From the NCBI GenBank assembly GCA_900539465.1, contig UQCF01000006.1:62001-126000 (forward strand): 64,000 nucleotides of DNA, read 5' to 3'. Position 1 is the stretch's first letter. Every line of letters begins with the position of its first letter. The notes below the pieces were generated by a model. That model was given only the letters and a program-made list of their open reading frames with translations. It did no database searches and was not told where the DNA came from. The DNA comes from an uncultured Ruminococcus sp. GTDB lineage: Bacteria; Bacillota; Clostridia; Oscillospirales; Acutalibacteraceae. Shown piece by piece: positions 17,201 through 27,350 of the stretch. The translations under genes and the position numbers were made by a program.

Positions 17201-20200
17201 AATACTGAACACCTTCGCCGCCGGTACCTGTGAAGTAACCGCCGAAGACGAAGCCTGCATATGTGGGAACATCGGTTGCAGGCAATACGCTGCCGATTTT
17301 AGCGGTTATTGATGTTGTGCCGCCGTTGTTCTGGAGGTCAAGCGTTATGGTGTAAAGAGCCTCTGACCAAACCGCATAAACAGTCTTTTTGCTGTTATAT
17401 GTGTCGGTAGTAGAGAACCATGAGTTAACAACCGTATAAGCGATAGTTCCGTTATAGGTCTTGTTGACCGCACCCGTCTGGGTGTCCGACCAGCCTTCAA
17501 ACGCATAGCCGAGTCTTGTCGGTGTGCCGTCTGCGGGTATCTTGGTATCCTGGTTATAAGTAAGAGTTATAACAACCGTTGTGCCCGATGTACCGCCGTT
17601 GGGGTGAAGCTCAAGTATGAAGTTATAAGGCGTGAACTTAGCATGGATATCAATATCCTCTGCCGGCATTGTAGTGGTATAAGCTGCGGTTGTTGAGAGC
17701 GTAGGAGCTGTGAAGATGTCGGCGTCGTCGCCTGCATACCAGCCTATGAACTCATAACCTGTGTTTGCCGTTGCAACATAGTAAATCGTTGCGGTGTAAT
17801 ATGCGTTTACGCTTGCTTTCTGGTTGCCGCTTGCGGTCGACCATGTTGAGTTGTTGTTTGAAAGCTTAACTGTACCGCCGTCTGTGCCGATATAACCTGC
17901 GCCTGTTGCATAGTCAAAGCCCTGGCTGTAATATCTTGCACTGCCCTTTGCCGTATAAGCTACGATTGAGAACTTAGCATAATACTTGTTGGCGTTGGCA
18001 TTAGCTGTTGTGTCACCGATTGTTGCGGTGAGCGATGTGCTTGTGCCTGCCTGAGTTTTGAGTGTTGCGTCTGAATACCATGCGTCAAACTTGTAGCCTG
18101 TTGCGGGAGCTGCGATGGCAAGAACGGTTGTACCGTAAGTGCCGGTTGTCTGTGCCGAAGCGCCCTGTGTGCCTGTCTGACCGAATCTTACCGTACCGCC
18201 TGCCGCGTTGTTGGTGTAAGTGCCTGTTGCGGCTGCCGTATTGCTGTAAGCATATACATTGATGTTAAACTCACTCAAACGGAAGTAAACAACGATGTTG
18301 ATAGCATATGTGGGCATCTGAGTTTCGCTGTTACCCTGAGTACCCCAGTTGATGCTTATTGAGTTGCCCTGTGAGGGAACTGCGCCCTGTGAATATCTCC
18401 ACTGATCAACCTTGTATCCGGTCTTGGGTGTGGTGGTCATCTTGCTTTGAAGATTATCGTAGGCGTTTATCGAAGAGCTTGCAATCGTTGCAGTACCGCC
18501 GACGGTGCCCATAAGGTAATCGCCCTGGTGAGTAAGCTCGTCATATGCGGAGTAGATGTTGACGTTGAATGATGTCGCCTTCCATACCGCATAAAGGGTC
18601 TTATCTGTGTTGTACCAGCTGTTGATAGTGGCTGCGGGGATTGCCGTGCCCGACTGATACTCTGCCGCCGTCGCGGTGCTTGATGTGCTCCAGCCGAGGA
18701 ACGCAAAGCCTGTTCTGGACGGGTTGGCCGAGGCGGGAATGTCAAACGGAGTGTTGTAATATGCGGTGCCGCTTGTTGTTGTGCCGGCTGTGCCGCCGTT
18801 TGCGTTAAAGTTAATCTTAAAGCTGCCGACGTTGAATTTAGCATAGCGCTCTATTCCGTCAACGCCCATTGCAGGCAATGTGATTGTTGCACTTGCCGAG
18901 ATTGCAGTGCCGCTCAAATTGCTTGTTGCATACCAGCCGCCGAAAGAATAACCTGTCTTGGCTGTTGCGGTGATGCTTGCCGCCTGAGCGTAAACAACCT
19001 TTGCAGTTGCCTTTAACGTGTCGTTTCCGCTGATACCGGAAACAACGCCGCTTGAGTTAATCTTAACAGTGCCGCCTGTTGCGTTGTTTTGATATGTGCC
19101 GAGTGCCGAGCCTGTGTTGCTGTAAGCATAAACTGTAAGAGTATAGCTCTGAACAACAAACTTAGCGTATACGCTCTCGGTAGCGTCCTGTTTGATAAAT
19201 CTTCTGTAATAGTAGTCGCCGTTTAATCCGCCTGTCTCAGAAACATTATCTGTTGCCTCTGTTGTGAGAGCCGCGTCTCTGTACCAGCCGCCGAAAGTAT
19301 AACCCGTTGACGGATATGCTCTTACGGTATAAACAGCGCCGTAGTAGAACTCTTTTGATGCGCTTGTGGTTGTTTCTGTGCCGTCTGTGTTTACGTTACC
19401 GCCGACGCCGAGGGTGTATTTGCTCTGGTCTGCGCCGCTGTTGCCGTAAGCATAAATATTGACCTTAGATGATTTAACAGAGAATTTTGCATAGTAAGTT
19501 ACATCGCCCGTTATTGCAGGTGAGTAAGTGACGCCTGTTGCAACAGGTGTACCGCTTACATTGCTCGATGTGTACCATCCGCCAAAGGTGTAGCCCGTTT
19601 TAGCAGAAGCGGTGAGCGATGCTTTTTGGTTGTAATAAACCTTGCCTGCACCGGAGACCGTACCGCCGACGCCCTCTGTGTATGAGTTGAGTGCCGCCGC
19701 GCTGTTGCCGTAAGCCTTTACAGAAACGGTGTACTGTTTGATAGAGAACTTGGCAATAAGCGTAAGGTTTGCCGTGATTGTGGGCGTGTAGGGGTTAGCG
19801 GTTGATTTTGCGCTTGTTGCCGTGAGGCTCTCGAACCAGCCGATGAACTGATAGCCCGTATTGGCAGAAGCCGAAAGAGACGCCTGTGTTCCGTAGTATT
19901 TGGAGCCTCCGCCGGAAACCGTACCGCCTGTTGTGCCGGTTGTGTAGGTACCGGTTGCCGCCGCCGTGTTGTATGCGGCAGAGACTGTTACGGTGTAGCT
20001 GTTTATTTCAAATCTTGCGTAGTAGGTGAGTCCGCCTGTGCCCATTGTCTCGGTTGTTGCCGGGTTGCTTGTTGAATAGATAGAAGAACCGTTTGCGGAT
20101 GTGGGAACAGTGGTCTGCCAGCCCTTGAAAGTGTAGCCTGTTGCGGCTGTTGCAGTAATCTGTGCGGTTGAGCCGAAGTTTATGTTTGCGGTCTCGGTTG

Positions 20201-23200
20201 CACCTGCTGCGCCGGAGCCTATCTTAACTGTACCGCCTGTTACGTTGTTGGCAAATGTGCCGGGAGCCGCCGCCGTGTTGCTGTAAGCTTTAACGGTGAG
20301 GGTATACTGGTTAACCTGCCAGTTTGCTTTGATGGTTGCCGTAGAGTTGGTAACCTTAAACGATGAGTTGGCTGTTGTTACGGGTGAGCCGTTTGTAAGA
20401 GTACCGTTGCCGGCAGTCTTAGTCCAACCCGTGAAGGTATAACCTGTTCTTGTGGGTGCAGTTATAGTTGCGGTGGTGTTATATGCCATCTGGAACGTCT
20501 TTGAGGCTGTGAATGAGCCTGAGGACGTGAGCGTTCCCGATGCTGCGCCGTTTGCAGCGTTGTAATACTGCATATTAGATACCGTACCGCCGTTCGGATC
20601 AACGGTGATACCGTAGTTGTTGACGGACCACTGTGCGGTGATTGTATCGTTGCCTGCGCCGAATGTATATACCTTGTTGCTGATTGAGCCTGTTGCAGTG
20701 CCGCCGCCTGTTTTGGCTATTGTCCAGTTCTTGAAGGTGTAGCCTGTTCTTGTCGGGTCTGCAACAGAGTATGTTGTGCCGTAGTACTGTGTTACGGTGG
20801 AGTTGTTTGTTGTGCCGCCGTAAGAGCCGCCGTTCGGGTTAATTGTTAATGTATACTGATTTATTGTGAACTTAGCCGAGTAGCTTCTCTGATCGGTTGT
20901 TGTCCAGCTGTATGAGTATACGCCGCCCGAAAGTGTGCATGAGCCGACTGCTATTGAAGCCGCACTGCTCATAGAAGAGGTGTTGCCGTAATACCAGCCT
21001 GCGAAGGTATAACCTGTATTTGGCTTTGCGTAGATTGTTACGCTCTGACCGTGAACGTTGGTTCTTGTTGTGCCCTTTGAGCCTGCACTTGATGTGAAGC
21101 CTACCGTGCCGCCGGTTGTGCCGTTTGTGAATGTGCCGGGTGCTGCTGCGGAGTTGTTATAAGCATAAACGCCGATTGTGTAGGTGTTTATCTCAAACTT
21201 CGCATAGTAGTTGAGGCCGCCCGTGCCCATTGCCTCGGTTGTTGCGGTTGCGGTCGAGGCAAACTGAGTGCCCCATGCCGTAACTGTCGTTCCGCTGAGT
21301 GTGGGCGAAGTATACCAGCCGCCGAATGTATAACCTGTTGCAGGTGTTGCAATCATGGTTGTGGTGGACTGATAATTTATCTTTGTTGTTGCCGAAGCGC
21401 CTGCCGTGCCGCTTGACGTAATCTTAACGGTACCGCCGGTGGTGCCTCTCTCATAAGTAGAGGTCTTAGCCGTTGCGCTCGAAGCCTTGTTGAACTGGGC
21501 ATAAACATTGAGCGTGTACTGGTTGATGTTCCACTGCGCGGTGAGAGTAACAGCCTTTGTGACAGAAGATGTGTTGCCTGTTATTCTTGAGGAGTTATCC
21601 GCCGCAGGAACAGAGCCTGTGTAAGACTTGTTGTTGTCGCTCGCTTTCCAGCCTGCAAATGTCCAGCCCGTTCTTGAGGGAGTGGGCAGAGAAGTTACGG
21701 TGTTGTAATAGCCTTTTGCGCTTGTGGGGCTTACCGAGCCGCCGTTAGCATTAAGCGTATAGGCAACCGTGTGCTCAACAAGCTTAAAGCCGATTGTTTT
21801 TGTGCTGCCTGCATTAAGAGCAGCCTGTGTAATACCGTAATAGTATGTGCCGGCTGTCTGATCCTTGGTTATAGCTGCGTTGTTTACGTTTGCAGTCATA
21901 TCCGAAAGACCGTATGCAGTGCTGTATTTATCATTGCTTGCAGTCCAATTGTCGCCAACCCAATAATGAAGGAACGGGTCAACGCCTGCACTTGCACCGA
22001 CATTTGTATAGCCTGTTACATACATATTTCTGTTCGGTGTAAACTTATAGAAATAAATCTGACCGGGGTAGAAGGTGTAGCCGCCCTGTGTTGTGCCTAC
22101 ATTATACTGAGTGCCCAACGAAGCCGTGCCGCAAGCCTCCCACTGAGCGACGAACTCAATGTTAGCCTTAACGCTTACCGTCTGACCGGGGAAGTAAATC
22201 TTGCCGTTTACCGCCGGGTCTGCCGATACAGCTTTCCAGCCCTTGAAGTTATAGCCGACCTTGTAGGGAACAATAGAGTTTGCAATATCTGCACTGTTCC
22301 AGTTTGTGCCGCCTTGATCAATTCGGTTAGATACCGCTACCGATGTTGCAACACTGAGGTTTGTTCTGTTTTTGGCAGTGTGTATTGTGCCGCTCTTATT
22401 TTCATATGAGCCGCCGTTTGTGTTGTAGGTTACGCCAACGAGCCATCTTGCATAAAGCTTAACATTAGACGTACCCATAACATTGCTTGCGGTGTATTTT
22501 GTGCCCGTACCGTTGCCGTAGCTATCCTGTGAAGTGTACCAACCCTCAAAGGTGTAACCCGTTCTGCTGATGGTGGGCAAGCTGCCGCCGAGTGTGTCTG
22601 CCGAACCGATTGTGTAACCGTATTTAACCGATGCACTGCGAACGGCAGTGCCGCCGGCAGTGGGAAGGCTTACGTCATCCTGTGCGCCTGCGGGGTTAGA
22701 AATGTCGCGGATATAAATATCCGAGAACTTAGTCACCATGCCGACTGTGGTCATACCGAGTCTCATGGTTACATACGGTCTGCCTGCGGGTATAGTCCAT
22801 GTTACGGTATGTCTGCCGGTTGCGTTTGCGGCAACGCCAAGGTTCCATGATGTTATACCGCCGTCATAGCTGCTCATTGAAGTGTTCTCATAAGCGAACA
22901 TAAACGGGTGCAAATTACCTGCAACCGAGCCGTTCTCATAATAGTAAGAGAACTCATAGGTATGACCGGGGATAAGGGTCATATAATGTTGGCTCGGGCT
23001 TGTGTTCATATACGGTTCTGTATATGTGTCTGTACTGTTTGAGGTAATGGTTATAGCATTGTTTTCATAGTCAAGAACCTGTGAGCCGCCGGCAACATGG
23101 TTCCAAACCCACTTATCAAATTCAAATTCGTTTTCAAACAGAACGTCATATTCGTTGGTTTTCCAAATTGCTCTGACAACGTCGTCGCCGCGGCCGAATG

Positions 23201-26200
23201 TGAAGTTTCTGTTCTGTGAGCCTGAGAGTGTGCCGTCAAACGGAGAGGTCTCTGCTTCCCAATTCTGGAAAGTGTGACCTACCCATGTGGGTGCGTCGAG
23301 GGTAACGCTGTCGCCGTCAAGTCCCTCATAAACATATTGACCCTCTGCAATTTTAATATCGCTGATTTCACCGGTGTATCTTGTGCCGTTGGCGTCTGAT
23401 ATAAGTCTGAAAAGGAACGAAATATCGCTTGCGCCGTCGGGGAGAGTGAACGAGCCGATAGTGCCGCCGTCTGAGAAGCTGGTCTCTACCTTTGCAAAGG
23501 CTTTTGTGCCGGCAATGCCGCTGCCGTTTGTGTAGCCGACCCAAAGCTGTATTTTGCCGGATTCATATGCGTAATCTTCCCAAGCGTTCCAGCTGCCGGA
23601 TGAGTTGAAATTCAAGCCGAACCAATGCTTTTCATCATAGGCGAGGTTCGATTTGAACGAAACGGTGTAGGTCTTGCCTGCGGTGAGGTTCTTTGCAACA
23701 CCGTTAAAAAGCATATCGTTGAGCCTCAGATTTGAGTTTGAGGAATAAACACCTGCATTGGTAACGCTGAATTTAAAGCCCGTTGCAGTTTTATCAGAAA
23801 CATTCGCAGTGCCGCCGGAGACGCCCCAGCCTGTATATGACACATTTGCATTTGCGCCTGCAAGGTTTGCAAGGTTTGTTACCAAGCCGAAATCTTGCGG
23901 TGAGCCGTTATAGTCTTTGCAAAGGCTTACCGTCTTTTTGTGATATACATAGGTATAGGTAAGGTTGGGCACCGCCACAAGCTCATCTGTGTTGTGACCG
24001 GAGGTTCCGTACATATCGGGTCCGCTGTCGTTGCCGACAAGGCTGCCGTTATTGGGCGAAGTCCACTGGGTTGTGCCCTCGTTGCGGAAGTATCCGAAAT
24101 AATCGTAATCGCTTGTTTCGTTATAGCCTGTTTTAACGGTTTCGCCGTAGTAGTATGTCTTTGTTTCTACGTTTGTGCCGTTATCGCCGATGTTGAGTGC
24201 GGTTGAGGTTGCGGATGAACCCGAACCGTTGAGGTATCTGTGATAAACTCTTGCAGTACCTGTTTTAAGAACATCAGACCTTGTAACGGTTGCTGACGCA
24301 CCGTCATAAGTTTTGTATGTTGCGGTTGTGCTGCCGGGTGTTGCTGTTATGCAGGCAACCATTTTTGCTATCTGATTATAAAGGTTTTTACCGTAAGTGT
24401 TTAAATCAGCCTGTGATGCAGTGCTCTTCGGGTTGCAGAGATAGTTAAGAATATATCCTCTATAGGTTATGAAATTGTTCCACGCGGTTGCGGTGAAATA
24501 ATCCTGCTGAAGATAGTTCGCGTTACTCTCCATAAGTTCATAAGCCTTACGAAGAATAGACTTATCTCTGAAGTTAACAACAAGGTAGCAGGTAGCCTGT
24601 GCTATTCTTCTGCTATTTGCGCTGTTATCTGCCCACGCATGAAGAACAAGAGTGTTTGTGTTTGTTGCCTTAGACGAGAATGATGCGCTTGTGAGCTTTT
24701 TGCCGCGCTGTGTGCTTCCCGTTCCAACATTATCCTGACTTGCGGCAGTGTAGGTTGTGGGGTTTTTGTTTGAGCCGTTTGAGTACCAGTCGTAGTAAAG
24801 CCTCATGTTAGATGTTTTACTGTCTTTCTGGTTACAGTCGATACCTACATAAAGGTCGGGTATCTGACCGAGGTTTGTATATCGGCTGGAGTCAACGTAA
24901 AGGGTACCTTTACCGCCGGTCTGATAGTTGACGTTATCATTTTTTTTGTAAAATCCGGAACCGCCGCCGTAAGAGGCGTTGTAAAGATCCTGGATATTAT
25001 CCCTGCCGTTTGTGGGGACTGTTGAAGGTGCTTCGAGGTAGTTGTTCTTATAACCTCCGCGGCCGTCACCGGGTGAGCCGTTATCGACAGTACCTGACGA
25101 TACACTTGAAATGGTATATGCTTTTGCGTCAACAGTATGTGCGCCGACAATCCAGCCCGTAATACCGATATTGGTGTCGGTATGGGTACTGGAGTTATAA
25201 CCTGCCTGTGCGGAGGCAGAAATAACCGTTGTGCCGCTCGTTGCCTTAAGCGGAGCATAACAATAGGTATATGCCTTTGTCGTCATCTGCCTGCCGGTTG
25301 CGGTGTTTGTGTAGGTTGCTGTCCACTCAATCGTCTTATCCGAATAAGTGTTTGCATAGCCCGTCATTGTTGTCTTGATAAGGCCGTTGGTCGCACTGCT
25401 CTGACCGAGCGTAACCGAGCCGCCGCTGATGCTTGCGGTTATGCTGACATTGCTCGCCTTTGCACACGAGAAGAAGACGTTACCTGTTGTTTTATTATAA
25501 GATGTGTCAAGAACACTGTCTGCGGTGGCAGCTCTGTCAACATAATACTGGAAGTTGTACTTTGAGCTTGATGCAATCGGATTGATATAAATAGTCTCCG
25601 GTACATAGAAATACATACTGCTGTCAAAAGCAGAGTCTATCGCCTTGCCCCATGCGGTTACATATCCCTCAAGCGTTGAGTTTGCGTTCATAGAATACGC
25701 AGTCGGGTCGCAAAGAGCTTCGCCCGTTGTTTTGAGCTGATTATAATAATCGGTATAATTCATGGTGGACAACGCAGTTTTGCTGTTGTCTACATACCAT
25801 TTATCAATATGCGATATAAGCGCATTGTTGTATGTTTCACGAAGAGAAGTCTTGTTAACCGTTGTGGTGTGAAGACCGACGTATGTATCAACGTAAAGAC
25901 TCTCTGTACCGCTGAGAGCGCCTTTGTAACCTGTTCTTGAGTTAAATTTTATGTTGATAAATCCGCCGTTGATTTTGCCGTTGAAGGGATAAAGACCTCT
26001 TGCAACGGAGTAATCGTCATGATCTTCATAAGAGCTTGTGTCAACAGAACACGTTACCTCGTCGGTAAGTGCACCGTAGGTCTGAGTTTGACCCACAATA
26101 AAACGCAGATAGTTACCTGCACCCGATCTGTGGTGATAGAACTGAAGCCAGCCGGCAGAGAGGTTGGGAATCTGGTTATAGTCGGAATAACGCGAGGTAT

Positions 26201-27257
26201 CTACAACTATGTATGCAACACCCGATGTTTGGCTGACGTTGTAAGAAGTATCGCCGTTGCCCTCGGTTGTACCTGTCGGCGTCGGGTTTGCAAAAGAACC
26301 TACGCTGGTCCATGTTGTTCTGTGGTAGCGGTCACTGCCACCGACTTGATGTGACGGCGCAACAAACACACCGCCGTTTGTCTGCGCGGCGAAGTTTGAT
26401 GTATCATTCCACTTGCTGCCGCCGCCTTGGAAAGTATAAGCTGTAGTGCTTGCATTCTGACCTACAAAAGAAACCAAGGGAGCGGTCTTTGCCGTTGTGG
26501 AAACGGTTGTGTTTGTGTAGTTTGACACACGGTTACCGCCGCCGTATTTCTGTGCACCGGTTATGAATGTATAAGCGTGGCTCTCGGGGTTTGAGAACTT
26601 GCCCGAATACGTTGATGCATATGAAAGACCCGCCTGACCGAGAGAGGGGGCATATATACCCGTATACATAAACATAAAGTGATATGTGCCGTCTATTTTA
26701 TAGCGCACTACCCACTGAATGAAATATGTTCTGCCTGCAACATAGTTTGAAAGAGAGCCCGAAGTAAGCGTGTAGCTTATGCCCGTTGTGCCGCTTGCAA
26801 TAACGGTGGGCGTAGCACCGTAAGCCGTACTTGTCGCCGTGCAGTTTGCAACAGCCGAAACGGTTGTATTGTTAAGTTTAAGGTTAGACGGTGTTACCGC
26901 AACGTCTGCCGTGCCGTTTTTATAATAAACCTTGTTAACGGCAAGCTGAACCTCGGTAGCGTCTTTATTCTCAAATTTAAGAGTTGAAGACGTGCTCTTG
27001 ATTTCGGCAACACGGCCCGAACTGTAACTGTAATTTAAGAAATACCTGAACGCACTGCTGCCGGGTTTAAGATAAATTGCCTCGGGAGCATAGGCGGTTT
27101 GACCCGAAAGTGAAGATACCGCTTTGTTGCCCTCTACATTGACATAAGCGTCTGCGTCCTTAATAAGAATACTTGGATCAAAGATGAAAAAAGTTGTAGC
27201 AATAAGAACTAAGCACAAAAGTACGCTTAATGCTCTTTTGCCCATTTTTTTAGCCAT
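14271..27257 (-). CDS. Giant secreted repeat protein (4328 aa) with Listeria-Bacteroides (Flg_new/InlB B) repeats
   Basis: This single uninterrupted frame encodes 4328 residues. A signal peptide (basic MAKKMGKRA, then a hydrophobic stretch to about residue 37) directs secretion. Residues 40-1300 are beta-rich and threonine/serine/tyrosine-rich, with two helical inserts of FIVAR-like appearance near 465-545 and 890-970. From about 1330 to 3350 there are 18-19 Flg_new-type units, each with a GYTFxGW core such as GYTFGGWYTS or GYTFAGWYY. Many carry an extra module of the type VYAYSNTAAATGTYTNN ending in GGTV. Residues about 3500-4020 are unique, and 4030-4328 hold three Ig-like units. No LPXTG, C-terminal membrane helix or SLH domain is present, so attachment to the cell is unexplained. 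AAGGAGG precedes the ATG. It is probably an adhesin or matrix protein. Confidence 0.85.
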   Translation of the reverse strand: MAKKMGKRALSVLLCLVLIATTFFIFDPSILIKDADAYVNVEGNKAVSSLSGQTAYAPEAIYLKPGSSAFRYFLNYSYSSGRVAEIKSTSSTLKFENKDATEVQLAVNKVYYKNGTADVAVTPSNLKLNNTTVSAVANCTATSTAYGATPTVIASGTTGISYTLTSGSLSNYVAGRTYFIQWVVRYKIDGTYHFMFMYTGIYAPSLGQAGLSYASTYSGKFSNPESHAYTFITGAQKYGGGNRVSNYTNTTVSTTAKTAPLVSFVGQNASTTAYTFQGGGSKWNDTSNFAAQTNGGVFVAPSHQVGGSDRYHRTTWTSVGSFANPTPTGTTEGNGDTSYNVSQTSGVAYIVVDTSRYSDYNQIPNLSAGWLQFYHHRSGAGNYLRFIVGQTQTYGALTDEVTCSVDTSSYEDHDDYSVARGLYPFNGKINGGFINIKFNSRTGYKGALSGTESLYVDTYVGLHTTTVNKTSLRETYNNALISHIDKWYVDNSKTALSTMNYTDYYNQLKTTGEALCDPTAYSMNANSTLEGYVTAWGKAIDSAFDSSMYFYVPETIYINPIASSSKYNFQYYVDRAATADSVLDTSYNKTTGNVFFSCAKASNVSITASISGGSVTLGQSSATNGLIKTTMTGYANTYSDKTIEWTATYTNTATGRQMTTKAYTYCYAPLKATSGTTVISASAQAGYNSSTHTDTNIGITGWIVGAHTVDAKAYTISSVSSGTVDNGSPGDGRGGYKNNYLEAPSTVPTNGRDNIQDLYNASYGGGSGFYKKNDNVNYQTGGKGTLYVDSSRYTNLGQIPDLYVGIDCNQKDSKTSNMRLYYDWYSNGSNKNPTTYTAASQDNVGTGSTQRGKKLTSASFSSKATNTNTLVLHAWADNSANSRRIAQATCYLVVNFRDKSILRKAYELMESNANYLQQDYFTATAWNNFITYRGYILNYLCNPKSTASQADLNTYGKNLYNQIAKMVACITATPGSTTATYKTYDGASATVTRSDVLKTGTARVYHRYLNGSGSSATSTALNIGDNGTNVETKTYYYGETVKTGYNETSDYDYFGYFRNEGTTQWTSPNNGSLVGNDSGPDMYGTSGHNTDELVAVPNLTYTYVYHKKTVSLCKDYNGSPQDFGLVTNLANLAGANANVSYTGWGVSGGTANVSDKTATGFKFSVTNAGVYSSNSNLRLNDMLFNGVAKNLTAGKTYTVSFKSNLAYDEKHWFGLNFNSSGSWNAWEDYAYESGKIQLWVGYTNGSGIAGTKAFAKVETSFSDGGTIGSFTLPDGASDISFLFRLISDANGTRYTGEISDIKIAEGQYVYEGLDGDSVTLDAPTWVGHTFQNWEAETSPFDGTLSGSQNRNFTFGRGDDVVRAIWKTNEYDVLFENEFEFDKWVWNHVAGGSQVLDYENNAITITSNSTDTYTEPYMNTSPSQHYMTLIPGHTYEFSYYYENGSVAGNLHPFMFAYENTSMSSYDGGITSWNLGVAANATGRHTVTWTIPAGRPYVTMRLGMTTVGMVTKFSDIYIRDISNPAGAQDDVSLPTAGGTAVRSASVKYGYTIGSADTLGGSLPTISRTGYTFEGWYTSQDSYGNGTGTKYTASNVMGTSNVKLYARWLVGVTYNTNGGSYENKSGTIHTAKNRTNLSVATSVAVSNRIDQGGTNWNSADIANSIVPYKVGYNFKGWKAVSADPAVNGKIYFPGQTVSVKANIEFVAQWEACGTASLGTQYNVGTTQGGYTFYPGQIYFYKFTPNRNMYVTGYTNVGASAGVDPFLHYWVGDNWTASNDKYSTAYGLSDMTANVNNAAITKDQTAGTYYYGITQAALNAGSTKTIGFKLVEHTVAYTLNANGGSVSPTSAKGYYNTVTSLPTPSRTGWTFAGWKASDNNKSYTGSVPAADNSSRITGNTSSVTKAVTLTAQWNINQYTLNVYAQFNKASSATAKTSTYERGTTGGTVKITSSGTAGASATTKINYQSTTTMIATPATGYTFGGWYTSPTLSGTTVTAWGTQFASTATATTEAMGTGGLNYYAKFEINTYTIGVYAYNNSAAAPGTFTNGTTGGTVGFTSSAGSKGTTRTNVHGQSVTIYAKPNTGYTFAGWYYGNTSSMSSAASIAVGSCTLSGGVYSYSWTTTDQRSYSAKFTINQYTLTINPNGGSYGGTTNNSTVTQYYGTTYSVADPTRTGYTFKNWTIAKTGGGTATGSISNKVYTFGAGNDTITAQWSVNNYGITVDPNGGTVSNMQYYNAANGAASGTLTSSGSFTASKTFQMAYNTTATITAPTRTGYTFTGWTKTAGNGTLTNGSPVTTANSSFKVTNSTATIKANWQVNQYTLTVKAYSNTAAAPGTFANNVTGGTVKIGSGAAGATETANINFGSTAQITATAATGYTFKGWQTTVPTSANGSSIYSTSNPATTETMGTGGLTYYARFEINSYTVTVSAAYNTAAATGTYTTGTTGGTVSGGGSKYYGTQASLSASANTGYQFIGWFESLTATSAKSTANPYTPTITANLTLIAKFSIKQYTVSVKAYGNSAAALNSYTEGVGGTVSGAGKVYYNQKASLTASAKTGYTFGGWYTSSNVSGTPVATGVTYSPAITGDVTYYAKFSVKSSKVNIYAYGNSGADQSKYTLGVGGNVNTDGTETTTSASKEFYYGAVYTVRAYPSTGYTFGGWYRDAALTTEATDNVSETGGLNGDYYYRRFIKQDATESVYAKFVVQSYTLTVYAYSNTGSALGTYQNNATGGTVKINSSGVVSGISGNDTLKATAKVVYAQAASITATAKTGYSFGGWYATSNLSGTAISASATITLPAMGVDGIERYAKFNVGSFKINFNANGGTAGTTTSGTAYYNTPFDIPASANPSRTGFAFLGWSTSSTATAAEYQSGTAIPAATINSWYNTDKTLYAVWKATSFNVNIYSAYDELTHQGDYLMGTVGGTATIASSSINAYDNLQSKMTTTPKTGYKVDQWRYSQGAVPSQGNSISINWGTQGNSETQMPTYAINIVVYFRLSEFNINVYAYSNTAAATGTYTNNAAGGTVRFGQTGTQGASAQTTGTYGTTVLAIAAPATGYKFDAWYSDATLKTQAGTSTSLTATIGDTTANANANKYYAKFSIVAYTAKGSARYYSQGFDYATGAGYIGTDGGTVKLSNNNSTWSTASGNQKASVNAYYTATIYYVATANTGYEFIGWYAGDDADIFTAPTLSTTAAYTTTMPAEDIDIHAKFTPYNFILELHPNGGTSGTTVVITLTYNQDTKIPADGTPTRLGYAFEGWSDTQTGAVNKTYNGTIAYTVVNSWFSTTDTYNSKKTVYAVWSEALYTITLDLQNNGGTTSITAKIGSVLPATDVPTYAGFVFGGYFTGTGGEGVQYYDASGNGTRNWDIQGETTLYAKWTCPVLSDVKYENGKWTYIYEAESGTATKTSDTAVTDKSGITSNAPSSAKEITSIEDTKTSYVTEQASYAKDINLNHYTQLALNDLRNSVLATNTAKKLSALTQPQLNEYVAKMAKNMTLALSENRKDEKQEPSIKVYETNSKLAKIKGDTILSAADSANGSTYKYPSTASAANYAFAGKWSSKANAAVDYYLYTNSATPVIALEIDDGAVGTTVANNNSSYPTNAIVTDNSAGLSYVGPTASSDNKTYTTSAVKATDDITTAWFYSYTQAGIGTKYDYNAKTIIYLTPTFSSSGTTNEIVYTITPTDDAYTVNEGVASATLADATAALQTRYSSYNYSVNNKDQIQVCICYHNSMNGTSDEGSEAGGAYLQLKPDQVDMDTWLNQMHLFRTAGGASNWELPQTSEAVYPVDDSTYASTGYVLGSFLYVFDSTNEPEATAYAEAGNQQAAKQAIIDSVKKNPSEVQAAVSSKSHTMNINSAGTGLGYAKIDGWSVNFYPKKGAYVYGHLVDRWGNVFNKVWKCFNVDSTKSTVTGGTNSVYNVFEDGGSNLDVMSLDCANIEFVTGLDSSFENGVFTTSGGSFTVATGTANKTYDITVTDHAGNKTAAKVKSDANGNVTFNVEDTNANLALGAYSFDFNGYTVNLYARDPALVRDASITATSVLGGDTVITVVTASDAFKVQLVYNGTTATYTKLNGNVTVTENEDGTLTWRIVRKQSLGTYSFGIRARGAKGWEDSDFVVTTQIVKPADPVVNALISAEDATAVIGNRPKVKVKVKEGTQSIRFIDENGDTVTIAKDSALATTVSVVDGVETWYASLPSSGKELTRTYSVIARYNYKWQKDNAKTVSTTFIKVDEPVQIYSVTLNSDEVKVCEFAEFEFITSGKINKICLVRENGDTATYSADNAIVKELADGTKEWKINLKFYKRGTASLDFKVKTSSGWSDTANYGTVEVK

Positions 27258-27261
27258 AATA

Positions 27262-27350
27262 AATCCTCCTTGTTTGCCGCCGTAATAGCCTATGCAGGGT
27301 TTCGGCCTGACCTGCCGTTTGCCTGACCGCCTTTTTTAGCGACTGATTTT
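27262..27350 (-). promoter_or_regulatory. Structured 5' leader of the giant gene, class not identified
   Basis: The minus-strand leader before AAGGAGG contains direct repeats GGTCAGGC (twice) and GGCAAAC (twice) and a GCAGG/CCTGC hairpin with a GAAA in the loop. The second GGCAAAC touches the ribosome binding site, so alternative pairing could control translation. It superficially recalls c-di-GMP-I riboswitches, but the GACGCAAAGC core of that class is absent. Confidence 0.3.

Noticed and set aside
21771..22409. 212-codon plus-strand frame opposite the giant gene
   Set aside because: It is a shadow frame rich in Cys, Val and Ile, caused by the skewed codon use of the giant repeat protein.
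17600..23300. Repetitive DNA that could suggest a CRISPR or satellite array
   Set aside because: The repeats are imperfect, keep one reading frame and encode Flg_new-type protein units; there are no short identical repeats with unique spacers.
25828..25843. Possible additional parS (GTTTCACG half-site) in the giant gene
   Set aside because: Only one half of the palindrome is present; the other half does not match.
27262..27350. c-di-GMP-I riboswitch before the giant gene
   Set aside because: GGCAAAC and GAAA are present, but the conserved GACGCAAAGC segment and the second receptor stem are absent.
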